A stretch of 64,000 bases of DNA from Microbacteriaceae bacterium PS02070 (GCA_029959865.1 JASCPE010000002.1:372001-436000); one strand, 5' to 3'. Shown: positions 43,534 through 53,973, counted from the stretch's first letter. The notes: generated by a model not told the origin, from the sequence alone. Translations and numbers: made by a program.

Positions 43534-46323
43534 ATGAGTGACGACGATGGCCGACGCGATGAGGACGGCACTGCCGAGCACGAAGAGCCGATCTCGCCGG
43601 AGCCCGCACAGGGCGTGAACCCCACGGTGGACGACACGACTCCGGTCGCCGCGTCCGTGAGTGTCTCCCACCCGGAAGCGGACGCGATCGAGCCGGATGC
43701 TGATCAGCCGCTGACGAAGCCCTCACCCGACGGTGCCGTCGCGCCCGCACAGGCGGAGCACGCGCCCGAAGTGGGCGCCGGTGAGCCCGAGCAGATTGCC
43801 GGGTCGGACGGTGCAGCTCCCGCATTCACGGAGGTTCCCCCGCCCGTCGCTCCCGCGGACGTTGCGGCAGAGGGTGCGGCCTTGAACGACCCGGGTGCAG
43901 CGCCCACCACGCCGCCGGTCCCTCCCGTGCTTCCGGCGCCCCCGAGCGATGCCGCCGGCGCGCCTCAGTCCACGGCCGGAGCCGTGCCACCCGCGCCCGG
44001 CACCCCGCCGGCGCCGGGTGCCCCGCCCGTGCCGCCCGCGCCCGGAACGTCGACCGCGACTCGCCCGGGCTTCTTCGACCCCAAGCGCCTCGGATTCGCC
44101 GCGATCGGAGGCGCGATCGCCGTCGGGGGTGCGCTCGTCGCCGCCGTGGTGCTTGTGCTGCTTACGTTGTTGTTCGGCCTCATCTCCGGCGCGAACATCT
44201 CTGATGCTCTGCAGGGCTTCGGCAACACCGACGTACCCGGGTTCCAGTCGGTGCTGTGGATCGCCGTGCTGAACCTCTTCGGGCAGCTCTCGGTGTCGGT
44301 GGCCGCGGGTGGTCTGGCCAGTGCCTCGATCGTCGGTGGCGGCATTCCCTTCCTCGGCCTCGTCACCGCTTTCGGGGCGGCGGCGTGGTGGAGTCACCGC
44401 CTCGAGCGTCAAGACCGCTCCTCTCGCGGAGGGGTGTGGGTCCTGGGCGCCGCTGCGGGTCTCGCCGCGGCGATTCTCGTGCTGCTCCTGTCCATCATCG
44501 GTAGGTACAGCGTCGATGCCTCCACGGCGGGGGTGTCCGTCGGAGTCAGTGTTTCCACCCTGTCGGTGGGGAGCTTCTTCGGGCCCCTGATCACCGTCGC
44601 GCTCGCGTCCGTGTTCGGGCGCTGGCTCGCTCGCGGAGAGTCAGAACGTTCGTTCTGGTCTGCTCTGTGGCACGTTCCGTCGCGCTTCTGGGGCTGGGCA
44701 CGTGACATTTACGATTACGCGGCCGTGGTGACGGTGATCTTCGTTCCCCTCGCGCTCGTCGTGACGATCGTCGCGGGCGATGGCGCCCTGTCGAGTTGGC
44801 CGCTCGGTGTGGGGCAGTGGACCGTCGCAACGATCGCGGTCGCTCACCTCGGCGGCGTGGGCGTCTCAGCGCTCGCTGTCGGCCAGGGCATGTCAGAGAC
44901 GTATTCGCTGTTCGGTGACGCCTCGCCGTGGTGGTGGATCGCGTTCCTGTTCGCCGTCATCGCGGCGGCGTTGGCGGCCATCGTTATTGCGGCGCGTAGG
45001 CGGTCACATCCCGTCCCACTCCAGCGGGCGTGGATCCTCCCGGTCGGGGCACTGGTCGTCGCACTGGTCGTGGCGTTGGTGTTCGGGACAGCGTATGCGG
45101 CCGGTGGCCTCGGCGTGATGGGCTCCGGAAGCGGGTTCTCCGCCCAGATCGCGCCGGCGTGGTGGACCTACTTCTTGGCGCTTCTTTGGGGAGCGGCAGT
45201 CGAAGCCCTCGCACGGTTCGTTGCTCCGACGATTCTCGCGACCGTTCCTGCACTGGCGAAGCTCACGACGGGCCCGCGCTCCGCTTCCGATGCTCCGGTC
45301 GCCACCGCGGCGCAGGGGCACGGCGTCGCCGAAGCCGGGGCAACGGCACCGGCGAATGACGCTGCGCCAGCGCCCGCCGCGAAGCCGCTCAGCCCCGCGG
45401 CGAAGAAGCGACTCGCCATCGGCGGTATCGTCATCGGCGCCGTGGCCCTCCTGGTCATCGCCGGTGCGGTGACCGTGAGCATCTTGAAGGCGACGGTCTT
45501 CTCTCCCAAGCCTGCCGTCGAGGCTTATCTCGATGACATCGCCAACGGCCGCTTTGCCGACGCATTCGCGGCCGGGCCGGGCACGTCGACGGGCGCGACC
45601 GCCCTCGTGAAGAGCAACGAGGTGACACTTGCCGACGGAATCACCGATGTCTCGGTGGGCGATGGCACCGAGACCGGCGACAGCATCACCTTCGACATCT
45701 CTTACGAGGTGGCGGGACAGCGCGAAACCGGCCAGATCACGGTGGAGTCCACGGGGTCGCAGGCGGTGTTCTTCGACTCGTGGGACTTGTCTTCGGGCCT
45801 GGAGACGACCGCGTACGTCTCGGGTGCAGACCTGATCGTCGGGGGTGTGGAGATCCCGGACTCCCTGGAAGGTGCGGAGTTCATCGCGTACCCCGGGGTC
45901 TACGAGACAGAGGCCGTCGCCTCGCAGTGGGAAGACGTGACCGTCGAACCGCTGACCGTCTCCGGTTTCGGTGGTCAGGTGCAGGCTGAAACCTCGCCCA
46001 GCCCGGCGCTGGCTGATGAGATCTCCCGACAGGTGAATGAGCACATCGACGACTGCGCAGCCAGCACGGAGCTCGACCCGGAGGACTGCCCGTTCCGCGC
46101 CTACACGTTCGGCGAAGTGCGTGATGTGGCCTGGACAGTTGTGGACTACCCGGTCGTGGAGGTGGGTTCGTACGGGTCGTTCTCGGCGGCCGAGGGCGAG
46201 GTGACCGTCACCTACGAGCGTCAGACCTTCAGCGATGACTGGGAAGCCGACGAGTACACCAGCTCGGTGACGGTCTGGGGGCAGTACGTGGTCGAGGGCG
46301 ACACCGTCTCGGTGACGTACTGA
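43534..46323 (+). CDS. Large multi-pass membrane protein with disordered N-terminus, unknown function
   Basis: No known family recognised. The 929-aa product has three parts. Residues 1-185 are acidic then Pro/Ala-rich and disordered. Residues 190-560 hold about ten predicted helices with serine and glycine-rich segments. A second Ala/Pro linker (580-625) leads to one more helix (628-651) and an extracytoplasmic domain (656-929) whose start PAVEAYLDDIANGRFADAF resembles NTF2-like folds. Placed between uvrB and uvrA, with its own promoter and hairpin ends. Confidence 0.9.
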   Translation: MSDDDGRRDEDGTAEHEEPISPEPAQGVNPTVDDTTPVAASVSVSHPEADAIEPDADQPLTKPSPDGAVAPAQAEHAPEVGAGEPEQIAGSDGAAPAFTEVPPPVAPADVAAEGAALNDPGAAPTTPPVPPVLPAPPSDAAGAPQSTAGAVPPAPGTPPAPGAPPVPPAPGTSTATRPGFFDPKRLGFAAIGGAIAVGGALVAAVVLVLLTLLFGLISGANISDALQGFGNTDVPGFQSVLWIAVLNLFGQLSVSVAAGGLASASIVGGGIPFLGLVTAFGAAAWWSHRLERQDRSSRGGVWVLGAAAGLAAAILVLLLSIIGRYSVDASTAGVSVGVSVSTLSVGSFFGPLITVALASVFGRWLARGESERSFWSALWHVPSRFWGWARDIYDYAAVVTVIFVPLALVVTIVAGDGALSSWPLGVGQWTVATIAVAHLGGVGVSALAVGQGMSETYSLFGDASPWWWIAFLFAVIAAALAAIVIAARRRSHPVPLQRAWILPVGALVVALVVALVFGTAYAAGGLGVMGSGSGFSAQIAPAWWTYFLALLWGAAVEALARFVAPTILATVPALAKLTTGPRSASDAPVATAAQGHGVAEAGATAPANDAAPAPAAKPLSPAAKKRLAIGGIVIGAVALLVIAGAVTVSILKATVFSPKPAVEAYLDDIANGRFADAFAAGPGTSTGATALVKSNEVTLADGITDVSVGDGTETGDSITFDISYEVAGQRETGQITVESTGSQAVFFDSWDLSSGLETTAYVSGADLIVGGVEIPDSLEGAEFIAYPGVYETEAVASQWEDVTVEPLTVSGFGGQVQAETSPSPALADEISRQVNEHIDDCAASTELDPEDCPFRAYTFGEVRDVAWTVVDYPVVEVGSYGSFSAAEGEVTVTYERQTFSDDWEADEYTSSVTVWGQYVVEGDTVSVTY

Positions 46324-46328
46324 CGACG

Positions 46329-46362
46329 GGCGGCGTGCGCTTCGCTGTGAGCGCACGCCGCC
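46329..46362 (+). terminator. Strong hairpin between the 929-aa gene and uvrA
   Basis: GGCGGCGTGCGC (46329-46340) and GCGCACGCCGCC (46351-46362), perfect 12-bp stem with 10-nt loop, 6 nt after the stop codon. No U tract; probable terminator in a high-GC genome. Confidence 0.6.
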
Positions 46363-46383
46363 GCCAGTGTCGGAGGCTGAATC

Positions 46384-46389
46384 TAGACT
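46384..46389 (+). promoter_or_regulatory. -10 box of uvrA (leaderless)
   Basis: TAGACT, then TGACGG, then GTG 46396. In many bacteria LexA controls uvrA; no clear LexA box is seen in the short gap. Confidence 0.6.
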
Positions 46390-46395
46390 TGACGG

Positions 46396-49290
46396 GTGCC
46401 TATTGTCCCCGTCGTCTCTCCCGCGAAGCTCAGCGTCCGCGGCGCGCGTGTCCATAACCTCCAGGACGTTGATCTCGACATCCCGCGCGACTCGCTCGTC
46501 GTGTTCACCGGGCTGTCCGGTTCGGGGAAGTCGAGCCTCGCGTTCGACACGATCTTCGCCGAGGGTCAGCGGCGATATGTCGAGTCGCTCAGCGCCTACG
46601 CTCGCCAGTTCCTCGGACAGGTGGACCGTCCGGACGTCGACTTCATCGAGGGCCTGAGCCCGGCCGTCTCGATCGACCAGAAGTCGACGAACCGCAATCC
46701 CCGCTCCACGGTCGGTACGATCACGGAGATCTACGACTACATGCGTCTGCTGTGGGCGCGGATCGGTGTACCGCACTGTCCCGAATGCGGGGCTCGCATC
46801 CAGCGCCAGACGGTCCAGCAGATCGCCGACCATTTGGTGGAGCTTCCCGAGCGCACCCGGTACCAGATCGTCGCCCCGATCGTGAGCCAGAAGAAGGGCG
46901 AGTTCGTCGACCTCTTCAAGGAGCTCTCCGCAAAGGGATACGCGCGCGCCGTCGTGGACGGCGACCTGGTTCAGCTCGCCGAGCCACCGAAATTGAAGAA
47001 GAGCTATAAGCACGACATCGCCGTCGTGGTGGACCGTCTCGTCGCCTCAGACGACATTCTCGGCCGTGTCACAGACTCAGTCGAGACTGCATTGGGTCTG
47101 GCTGGCGGCATCATGCAGGTCAACTTCGTCGACGAAGAAGGCGACGCCGCGTGGCAGAGCTTCAGCGAGAAGCTGGCGTGCCCCAATGGCCACCCGATCC
47201 ACCTCACGGAGATCGAACCGCGTACCTTCTCGTTCAACGCTCCGTTCGGCGCGTGCCCCACCTGCTCGGGACTCGGCACCCGAATGTCGGTGGATGTCGA
47301 CCTCATGCTCGGCGACGAAGAGCTCTCGATCAGCGAGGGTGTGCTGCTGCCCTGGACGACTCAGGGCAAGGGACTCTTCCAGTACTACGAGCGCCTTCTC
47401 GAAGGCCTGGCCGCGGACCTGAACTTCAGCCTGGACACCCCATGGAAGGACCTTCCCGAGGACATTCGGGAAGCAGTGCTGCGAGGCGAGGATTACAAGG
47501 TCACTGTCCGGTGGAAGAACAAGTACGGCCGTGAGATGCGGTACGCGTCTGGTTTCGAGGGGGTCGTGCCCTACATCGAGCGGCAGTACCTCCAGGCCGA
47601 GTCCGACTCCCAGCGACAGCGGTGGTCGGATTACCTGCGGGAGGTTCCCTGTCCAACCTGTCAGGGCGCGCGCCTCAAGCCTGAGGTCCTCGCCGTCCTC
47701 GTCCATGGCCACTCGATCGCGGCGGCCTCCCAACTGAGTCTCAGCGACGCGCAGGGCTTCTTCGCAGACCTGGCGCTGAATGATCGCGAGGCGAAGATCG
47801 CGGCGCAGGTGCTGCGCGAGATCCGAGTTCGCCTGGACTTCCTCATCCAGGTCGGTCTGACCTACTTGAATCTCTCCCGATCCGCCGGCAGCCTGTCCGG
47901 TGGTGAGGCTCAGCGCATCCGGCTCGCGACGCAGATCGGCTCCGGTTTGACCGGCGTGCTGTACGTGCTCGACGAGCCATCGATCGGCCTGCACCAGCGT
48001 GATAATCGTCGACTCATCTCGACCCTGCTCGCGCTCAAGGATCTCGGGAACACCCTCATCGTCGTGGAGCATGACGAGGAAACCATCCAGGCCGCCGACT
48101 GGCTCGTGGACATCGGCCCACGTGCGGGGGTGGACGGGGGCACGGTCGTGCACAGCGGTCCGCTCGCCTCCCTGTTGGAGGAGCCTCGCTCTTTGACGGG
48201 CGCGTACCTGTCCGGTCGGCGCAGCATTCCCACACCGAAGAAGCGCCGCAAGATCGACAAGAAGCGTCAGGTCTCGGTTGTCGGAGCGCGTGAGAACAAT
48301 CTCAAGAACGTGACCGTCGACTTCCCGCTCGGTGTGCTCACGGCCGTCACCGGCGTTTCCGGGTCCGGGAAGTCCTCGCTCGTCAACGACATCCTCTACC
48401 AGGTGCTCGCTGCGCGCCTCAACGGTGCGCGCACGGTCCCTGGCAAGCACACCCGGGTCACGGGGTTGGACAACCTCGACAAGGTCGTTCACGTCGATCA
48501 AGCGCCCATCGGACGTACACCGCGCTCGAACCCCGCCACGTACACGGGCGTCTTCGACCGGATCCGCACGCTGTTCAGCGAAACGCCCGAGGCGAAGGCG
48601 CGGGGCTACCAGCCCGGCCGTTTCAGCTTCAACGTCAAGGGTGGCCGCTGCGAGGCATGCTCGGGTGACGGAACCCTGAAGATCGAGATGAACTTCCTGC
48701 CCGATGTGTACGTCGACTGCGAGGTCTGCCACGGCAAGCGCTACAACCGCGACACGCTCAGCGTCCACTACAAGGGCAAGAACATCGCCGAGGTCCTCGA
48801 GATGCCGATTTCGGAGGCCGCGGAGTTCTTCGAACCGATCGGTGCGATCCATCGCTACCTGAAGACTCTTGTCGACGTCGGGCTCGGGTACGTGCGTCTG
48901 GGACAGTCCGCGACGACGCTCTCGGGCGGTGAGGCGCAGCGCGTCAAGCTCGCCACCGAGCTGCAGCGTCGCTCGAACGGGCGCAGTATCTACGTCCTGG
49001 ACGAGCCGACCACCGGATTGCACTTCGAAGACGTCAGTCGCCTTCTCGAAGTCCTCGGCGGGCTCGTGGACAAGGGCAATACCGTCGTCGTGATCGAGCA
49101 CAATCTCGATGTCATCAAGTCCGCGGATTGGGTCATCGATTTGGGGCCCGAGGGCGGCTCGGGCGGTGGCGAAATTCTCGCCACCGGCACGCCGGAGCAG
49201 GTAGCCCGCGTCCCGGAGAGCCACACCGGTCGGTTCCTGGCTGAGGTGCTGCACGCGGAGGATAACCGGGCGCAGCGCAAGGCAGGCTGA
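46396..49290 (+). CDS. uvrA: Excinuclease ABC subunit A
   Basis: ABC-type damage-recognition ATPase. The 964-aa product has two ATPase modules with Walker A motifs ([14 protein letters not shown] and [15 protein letters not shown]), signature [12 protein letters not shown] and [12 protein letters not shown], and zinc-finger cysteines [22 protein letters not shown] and [12 protein letters not shown] 46396 fits the leaderless promoter. The stop is 1 nt before uvrC. Confidence 0.98.
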   Translation: MPIVPVVSPAKLSVRGARVHNLQDVDLDIPRDSLVVFTGLSGSGKSSLAFDTIFAEGQRRYVESLSAYARQFLGQVDRPDVDFIEGLSPAVSIDQKSTNRNPRSTVGTITEIYDYMRLLWARIGVPHCPECGARIQRQTVQQIADHLVELPERTRYQIVAPIVSQKKGEFVDLFKELSAKGYARAVVDGDLVQLAEPPKLKKSYKHDIAVVVDRLVASDDILGRVTDSVETALGLAGGIMQVNFVDEEGDAAWQSFSEKLACPNGHPIHLTEIEPRTFSFNAPFGACPTCSGLGTRMSVDVDLMLGDEELSISEGVLLPWTTQGKGLFQYYERLLEGLAADLNFSLDTPWKDLPEDIREAVLRGEDYKVTVRWKNKYGREMRYASGFEGVVPYIERQYLQAESDSQRQRWSDYLREVPCPTCQGARLKPEVLAVLVHGHSIAAASQLSLSDAQGFFADLALNDREAKIAAQVLREIRVRLDFLIQVGLTYLNLSRSAGSLSGGEAQRIRLATQIGSGLTGVLYVLDEPSIGLHQRDNRRLISTLLALKDLGNTLIVVEHDEETIQAADWLVDIGPRAGVDGGTVVHSGPLASLLEEPRSLTGAYLSGRRSIPTPKKRRKIDKKRQVSVVGARENNLKNVTVDFPLGVLTAVTGVSGSGKSSLVNDILYQVLAARLNGARTVPGKHTRVTGLDNLDKVVHVDQAPIGRTPRSNPATYTGVFDRIRTLFSETPEAKARGYQPGRFSFNVKGGRCEACSGDGTLKIEMNFLPDVYVDCEVCHGKRYNRDTLSVHYKGKNIAEVLEMPISEAAEFFEPIGAIHRYLKTLVDVGLGYVRLGQSATTLSGGEAQRVKLATELQRRSNGRSIYVLDEPTTGLHFEDVSRLLEVLGGLVDKGNTVVVIEHNLDVIKSADWVIDLGPEGGSGGGEILATGTPEQVARVPESHTGRFLAEVLHAEDNRAQRKAG

Positions 49291-49291
49291 C

Positions 49292-51202
49292 ATGGCCGAC
49301 GTGCTGGCGTACCGGCCCAAACCGGGCGAGATACCGACGGACCCGGGTGTGTACCGGTTCCGCGACGCGCAGGGCCGGATCCTGTACGTCGGAAAGGCCA
49401 AGAACCTCCGCGCTCGCCTGTCGAACTACTTCGCTCCGCTTCGCACGTTGCACGAGCGCACCCGGCGGATGGTGACGACGGCCGCATCGGTCGAGTGGAC
49501 GGTGGTCCGCAGCGACGTCGAGGCACTGCAACTGGAGTACATGTGGATCCAGGAGTTCTCGCCTCCGTTCAACGTGCGTTACAAGGACGACAAGTCGTAT
49601 CCGTTCATGGCGATCACCCTCGCGGACGAGGCGCCGAGGGTCATGGTGACCCGAAACCACAAGATCCGGGGCGCGAAGTATTTCGGTCCCTATCCGAAGG
49701 TGTGGGCTGTGCATGACACGATCGACCAGCTGATCAAGGTCTTCCCGATCCGGACGTGCAGCGATGCGTCTTACAAGCGGGCCATGGCGACGGGGCGGCC
49801 GTGCTTCGCCGGCCAGATCGGTCGCTGCGGCGGCCCGTGCTCGATGAAGGTGACGATCGAAGAGCATCGTGCCATCGTGAACGACTTCGTCTCCTTCATG
49901 TCCGGTTCGGATCAGCGCTTCACCCGTGAGCTCACGGCACGGATGAAAGAGGCGTCCGCCGCGATGGACTATGAGGCAGCGGCACTCTACCGTGATCAGC
50001 TGCGCGCGCTCGAGGTCGTCCTCGGCAAGAGCGCGCTCGTGCTTGCGCCCGATACGGACGCCGACGTGTTCGGTGTCGCGGAGGACGAGCTCTCCGCCGC
50101 CGTGCAGCAGTTTGTCGTGCGCGGGGGACGAGTGCGCGGAGTCCGTGCGACAACGATCGACAAGGAACTCGACATCTCCCGCGGGGAACTGATCGATCAG
50201 ATCATCCAACGTGCGTACGGTGCCGCGTCCGGTGACGATGTGCCCCGAAGGGTGCTCGTTCCGACGCTCCCGGACACCGTCGACACGCTCGTGCAGTGGC
50301 TGGAGGAGCGGCGCGGGAAGCGAGTCGAGATCCAGGTGGCTCAGCGTGGCCGCAAGGCGGACCTGTTGGCGACGGCGACCCTGAACGCAGAGCAGGCGCT
50401 GAATCTCCACAAGCTGCGACGCTCCAGCGATTACACCACTCGGACGCAGGCACTGTCCGATCTGCAAGATGCCCTCGGGCTCGCCGATGCACCGTTGCGG
50501 ATCGAGGGGTTCGACGTCTCGCACCTCGGCGGTACCGGGGTCGTGGCCTCGATGGTCGTGTTCGAGGACGGTCTCGCGCGCAAGGATCAATACCGTTCGT
50601 TCGGGGTTGCGGAGACCACCGACGACACCGACTCGCTGTACCAGGTGCTCCGGCGGAGACTCGCGCACCTCGATGACGCCGAAGAAGAGATCGTGATGGA
50701 TCCCACCGCGGAGGGCGAAGTCGCGGTGATTCCCACACGGCGCAGGTTCGCCTATCCGCCGCAACTGCTCGTCGTCGATGGCGGGAAACCGCAGGTGCAG
50801 GCGGCCGCACGTGCTCTGCGCGACTCCGGCCATTCCGAGATCGCCTTGATCGGCATTGCGAAGCGTCTTGAAGAGGTGTGGCTCCCGGACGATGACTATC
50901 CGGTGATCCTGCCGCGGACCTCCGAGGCGCTGTACCTCCTCCAACGGCTGCGAGACGAAGCGCACCGCTTTGCGATCACGCATCAGCGCAAGCGCCGCAA
51001 GCGTGACATCTCGACGGTGCTCGGCGAGATCCCTGGTCTCGGTCCGACGCGGATCAAGGCGCTCCTGCGACACTTCGGCTCGGTGACCGCACTCCGCCAG
51101 GCGACGCCGGCGGAGATCGAAGAGCTTCCCGGAATCGGCCCCGCGCTCGCGGCGACCGTGCACCAGCACCTCGCCGCCGGACAGACCACGTCGAGTCGCT
51201 AG
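49292..51202 (+). CDS. uvrC: Excinuclease ABC subunit C
   Basis: Dual-incision endonuclease of excision repair. The 636-aa product has the GIY-YIG nuclease ([20 protein letters not shown]), a UVR motif ([20 protein letters not shown]), the RNase H-like domain ([14 protein letters not shown] near FDVSHLGG) and a C-terminal tandem HhH ([30 protein letters not shown]). ATG starts 1 nt after the uvrA stop. Its TAG stop overlaps the proposed rapZ -10. Confidence 0.97.
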   Translation: MADVLAYRPKPGEIPTDPGVYRFRDAQGRILYVGKAKNLRARLSNYFAPLRTLHERTRRMVTTAASVEWTVVRSDVEALQLEYMWIQEFSPPFNVRYKDDKSYPFMAITLADEAPRVMVTRNHKIRGAKYFGPYPKVWAVHDTIDQLIKVFPIRTCSDASYKRAMATGRPCFAGQIGRCGGPCSMKVTIEEHRAIVNDFVSFMSGSDQRFTRELTARMKEASAAMDYEAAALYRDQLRALEVVLGKSALVLAPDTDADVFGVAEDELSAAVQQFVVRGGRVRGVRATTIDKELDISRGELIDQIIQRAYGAASGDDVPRRVLVPTLPDTVDTLVQWLEERRGKRVEIQVAQRGRKADLLATATLNAEQALNLHKLRRSSDYTTRTQALSDLQDALGLADAPLRIEGFDVSHLGGTGVVASMVVFEDGLARKDQYRSFGVAETTDDTDSLYQVLRRRLAHLDDAEEEIVMDPTAEGEVAVIPTRRRFAYPPQLLVVDGGKPQVQAAARALRDSGHSEIALIGIAKRLEEVWLPDDDYPVILPRTSEALYLLQRLRDEAHRFAITHQRKRRKRDISTVLGEIPGLGPTRIKALLRHFGSVTALRQATPAEIEELPGIGPALAATVHQHLAAGQTTSSR

Positions 51203-51205
51203 GCT
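51200..51205 (+). promoter_or_regulatory. -10 box of rapZ overlapping the uvrC stop codon
   Basis: TAGGCT at 51200-51205 contains the uvrC stop TAG. GAAAGGGG follows before GTG 51227. Confidence 0.45.
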
Positions 51206-51226
51206 GGGCGCGACGAAAGGGGAACG

Positions 51227-52102
51227 GTGAGCGAGGACAAGCCCACGGGCGAAGTGCTGATCGTCACCGGGATGTCGGGCGCCGGGCGCAGTACTGCGGC
51301 CAACGCCCTCGAGGACCTCGGCTGGTATGTCGTCGACAACCTTCCGCCGCAGATGTTGCGCCCTCTCATGCAGCTGACCCAGTTCGCCGGCTCGACACTT
51401 CCCAAGATCGCCGCCGTCGTCGACGTGCGCGGGCGCGATCTCTTCGCCGAGCTCCCCGCGGTAACGCAGTCGCTGCGTGACAGTGGACGCGTGCGCGTGT
51501 TGTTCCTCGATGCCTCCGACGATGTCCTCGTGCGCCGCTTCGAGTCCGTGCGCCGCCCCCACCCTCTGCAGGGGGACGGCACGATCGTCGATGGGATCCG
51601 CCGTGAGCGCGCGATGCTCGCGCCCATCCGCGAGAGCGCGGACGTCGTCGTGGACACATCGAGCTCGAACGTCCACCAGCTCTCGATGCGCACCGTGGAG
51701 CTCTTCGCGGATGAGAATGCCGCCCGGCACACGATCACCATCATGAGCTTCGGTTTCAAGTACGGCCTGCCACCAGACGCCGACCTCGTCGCCGACATGC
51801 GATTCCTGCCGAACCCCTACTGGGACCCGAGTCTGCGGGCGCTCACGGGGCAAGACCCGCTCGTGCGCGAGTTCGTGCTCGCCCAGCCCGGCGCGACCGA
51901 GTTCCTGGAGGCGTACGCTGTCGCGCTTCGCCCCGTGATCGAGGGATACCAGCGGGAGAACAAGCGGCACTCCGTCATCGCGATCGGGTGCACCGGCGGC
52001 AAGCACCGCTCCGTCGTCAGCGTCGGAGAGCTCGCCGAACGTCTGGAGAACGTTCCGGGCGTCGCGGTCCGCGTGAAACACCGCGACCTCGGGCGCGAGT
52101 AG
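51227..52102 (+). CDS. rapZ: RapZ/YvcJ family nucleotide-binding protein
   Basis: P-loop protein that in E. coli (RapZ) binds RNA to control GlmS; the role in actinobacteria is not settled. The 291-aa product has [19 protein letters not shown] as P-loop, with Arg where the classic Lys lies, a substitution usual in this phylum. Also [26 protein letters not shown] and [12 protein letters not shown]. It lies in the uvrC-rapZ-whiA row, but yvcK, usually between rapZ and whiA, is absent. Confidence 0.95.
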   Translation: MSEDKPTGEVLIVTGMSGAGRSTAANALEDLGWYVVDNLPPQMLRPLMQLTQFAGSTLPKIAAVVDVRGRDLFAELPAVTQSLRDSGRVRVLFLDASDDVLVRRFESVRRPHPLQGDGTIVDGIRRERAMLAPIRESADVVVDTSSSNVHQLSMRTVELFADENAARHTITIMSFGFKYGLPPDADLVADMRFLPNPYWDPSLRALTGQDPLVREFVLAQPGATEFLEAYAVALRPVIEGYQRENKRHSVIAIGCTGGKHRSVVSVGELAERLENVPGVAVRVKHRDLGRE

Positions 52103-52105
52103 GCT
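52100..52105 (+). promoter_or_regulatory. -10 box of whiA overlapping the rapZ stop codon
   Basis: TAGGCT at 52100-52105 contains the rapZ stop TAG. AAGGA lies before GTG 52141. Confidence 0.45.
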
Positions 52106-52140
52106 AGAACGTCGTTCCCGCACCTGACGAAGGAAAACCT

Positions 52141-53118
52141 GTGACGCTGACTGCTGACGTGAAGACCGAACTGGAACAGATCCGGGACCCCCGGCCGTCG
52201 GTCCGAGCAGCAGAGCTCACCGCCATCCTTCGTTTCTCCGGCGGGTTGCACTCCATCGCCGGACGCGTGGCCGTCGAGGCGCAGCTGGACACCGACCCGC
52301 TTGCACGACGTGTCGCGCGCGATCTCATCGAGCTCTACGGAGTGCGCCCCCAGCTCGTTCGGGTACAGGCTTCGGGGGGCCGAGCGGGAGGGCACTTCGC
52401 CGTCCGTGTCATCGACGGGGGCGAGACTCTCGCACGGCAGACCGGCCTTTTCGACCAGCGCCGCCGCCCCGTGCGGGGTCTGCCGAACCGTCTCACAACC
52501 GGTGCCCGCCCGGATCTGGCTGCCGTCTGGCGCGGGGCGTTCCTGGCCGCGGGGTCACTGTCGGAGCCGGGACGTTCCGCGGCCTTGGAAGTCACGTGCC
52601 CGACGTCGGAGGCCGCAATGGCCCTCGTCGGGGCGGGTAACCGCATCGGGATCACTGCAAAGGCGCGGGAAGTGAGGGGCGTTCCGCGCGTCGTCGTGCG
52701 AGATACAGAGGCGATCCGCACAGCGCTGACGGAAATGGGCGCGACCGTTGCCGCGGCATCGTGGGAGGATCTCCGGCAGCGCCGAGAAGTACGCGCCGGT
52801 GTGAACCGCCTCGTCAACTTCGATGATGCGAATCTCCGTCGGTCGGCCCAGGCGGCTGTCGCGGCATGCGCCCGCGTGGAGCGCGCATTGGAGATCCTCG
52901 GCGACACCGTGCCGGACCACCTGGCCGAGGCCGGAGCCCTGCGCCTCGCGCACCGCGAGGCGAGCCTGGACGAGCTCGGCCACCACGCCGACCCGCCCCT
53001 CACGAAGGACGCCGTTGCCGGCCGCATTCGACGCCTCCTCGCCATGGCCGACCGCAAGGCCGCCCAAGAGGGGCTCCCCGACACGGAATCGGCTGTGCCG
53101 GAGGGCCTAGAAGGCTGA
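52141..53118 (+). CDS. whiA: DNA-binding regulator WhiA
   Basis: Sporulation and division regulator in Streptomyces and a conserved protein in non-sporing actinobacteria. The 325-aa product has an N-terminal LAGLIDADG-like domain ([36 protein letters not shown]) and a C-terminal HTH ([39 protein letters not shown], split here as two helices). GTG start with AAGGA. In Streptomyces WhiA targets include ftsZ, and ftsZ lies at the other end of the window. Confidence 0.96.
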   Translation: MTLTADVKTELEQIRDPRPSVRAAELTAILRFSGGLHSIAGRVAVEAQLDTDPLARRVARDLIELYGVRPQLVRVQASGGRAGGHFAVRVIDGGETLARQTGLFDQRRRPVRGLPNRLTTGARPDLAAVWRGAFLAAGSLSEPGRSAALEVTCPTSEAAMALVGAGNRIGITAKAREVRGVPRVVVRDTEAIRTALTEMGATVAAASWEDLRQRREVRAGVNRLVNFDDANLRRSAQAAVAACARVERALEILGDTVPDHLAEAGALRLAHREASLDELGHHADPPLTKDAVAGRIRRLLAMADRKAAQEGLPDTESAVPEGLEG

Positions 53119-53246
53119 CGCTGCCGCGGCCGCGGCCACGCCTCGAGAGAGGCGCCCTCATGCTCATCGCGTTGGTTTCATCGAGGACCAATCGATTCAT
53201 CGTGGACAAATAGGAAACATCCCGGACTCCTGCGCGTTGGCATCAA

Positions 53247-53252
53247 TAGGAT
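53247..53252 (+). promoter_or_regulatory. -10 box of sodA
   Basis: TAGGAT at 53247-53252, giving a leader of about 78 nt. The 219-nt gap 53119-53337 holds only this and the hairpins below. Confidence 0.45.
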
Positions 53253-53283
53253 GAAAGTGTCCGGGCGACGCGCACAACGGCGC

Positions 53284-53317
53284 GGCGCCAGCAGAGGCGC
53301 CACAGCCACTGTGGCGC
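53284..53317 (+). promoter_or_regulatory. Two mutually exclusive hairpins in the sodA leader
   Basis: Hairpin 1: GGCGCC (53284-53289), loop AGCAGA, GGCGCC (53296-53301). Hairpin 2: GCGCCACAG (53297-53305), loop CCA, CTGTGGCGC (53309-53317), perfect 9 bp. They share bases 53297-53301, so only one can form. The ribosome site AGGAG follows at 53322-53326. Confidence 0.5.
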
Positions 53318-53337
53318 AGACAGGAGTCAAGATCCCC

Positions 53338-53964
53338 ATGGGAAAGTACACACTGCCCGAACTCCCGTACGACTACGCCGCACTAGAGCCGTCCATCAGC
53401 GGCAAGATCATGCAGCTGCACCACGACAAGCACCACAAGGCATACGTCGACGGCGCCAACACGGCACTTGACCAGCTGGCCGAGGCCCGCGAGAAGAACG
53501 ACTTCGCGACGATCAACCAGCTCGAGAAGAACCTCGCGTTCAACCTCGGTGGTCACACCAACCACTCCATCTTCTGGACCAACCTGTCGCCCGAGGGTGG
53601 CGGGGAGCCCGACGGAGAGCTTGCCTCCGCGATCAGCGAGTACTTCGGCTCGTTCGATGCGTTCAAGGGTCAGTTCACCGCCGCAGCGCTCGGCGTGCAG
53701 GGCTCCGGCTGGGCGGGACTGTTCTGGGACTCGATCGGAGAGAACCTCATCATCCAGCAGTTCTTCGACCAGCAGTCGCAGTTCGCGGCGGGCACCGTTC
53801 CGCTCTACCTTCTCGATGTCTGGGAGCACGCGTACTACCTCGACTATCTGAACGTCCGCGCGGACTACGTGAAGGCGTCGTGGAACATCGCGAACTGGTC
53901 GAATGTGGGTGAGCGATTCGAGACCGCCCGTGAGAAGACGACCGGTCTCCTGGTAGGGTCGTAA
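53338..53964 (+). CDS. sodA: Superoxide dismutase, Mn/Fe type
   Basis: Converts superoxide to O2 and H2O2. The 208-aa product has all four metal ligands: His28 in LHHDKHH, His76 in GGHTNHSIFW, and Asp160 and His164 in DVWEHAYY. GVQGSGWAGLF resembles mycobacterial and other actinobacterial SODs; Mn is more likely than Fe but not proven. No signal peptide, so cytoplasmic. ATG 53338 is preferred to an upstream ATG at 53251 that lacks similarity. AGGAG upstream; terminator downstream. Confidence 0.96.
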   Translation: MGKYTLPELPYDYAALEPSISGKIMQLHHDKHHKAYVDGANTALDQLAEAREKNDFATINQLEKNLAFNLGGHTNHSIFWTNLSPEGGGEPDGELASAISEYFGSFDAFKGQFTAAALGVQGSGWAGLFWDSIGENLIIQQFFDQQSQFAAGTVPLYLLDVWEHAYYLDYLNVRADYVKASWNIANWSNVGERFETAREKTTGLLVGS

Positions 53965-53973
53965 GCAGGTAAG

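Noticed and set aside
47077..49401. 774-codon open frame on the - strand
   Set aside because: Antisense of uvrA.
51257..51300. Arg in place of Lys in the RapZ P-loop (GMSGAGRST)
   Set aside because: Looks like a lost catalytic residue, but this form is usual in actinobacterial RapZ proteins as I know them.
49133..52123. 996-codon open frame on the - strand
   Set aside because: Shadow of uvrA end, uvrC and rapZ, all of which have complete motifs on +.
53119..53246. Possible small gene between whiA and sodA
   Set aside because: Open frames exist but lack a ribosome site and codon bias; the stretch is better explained as promoter and leader.
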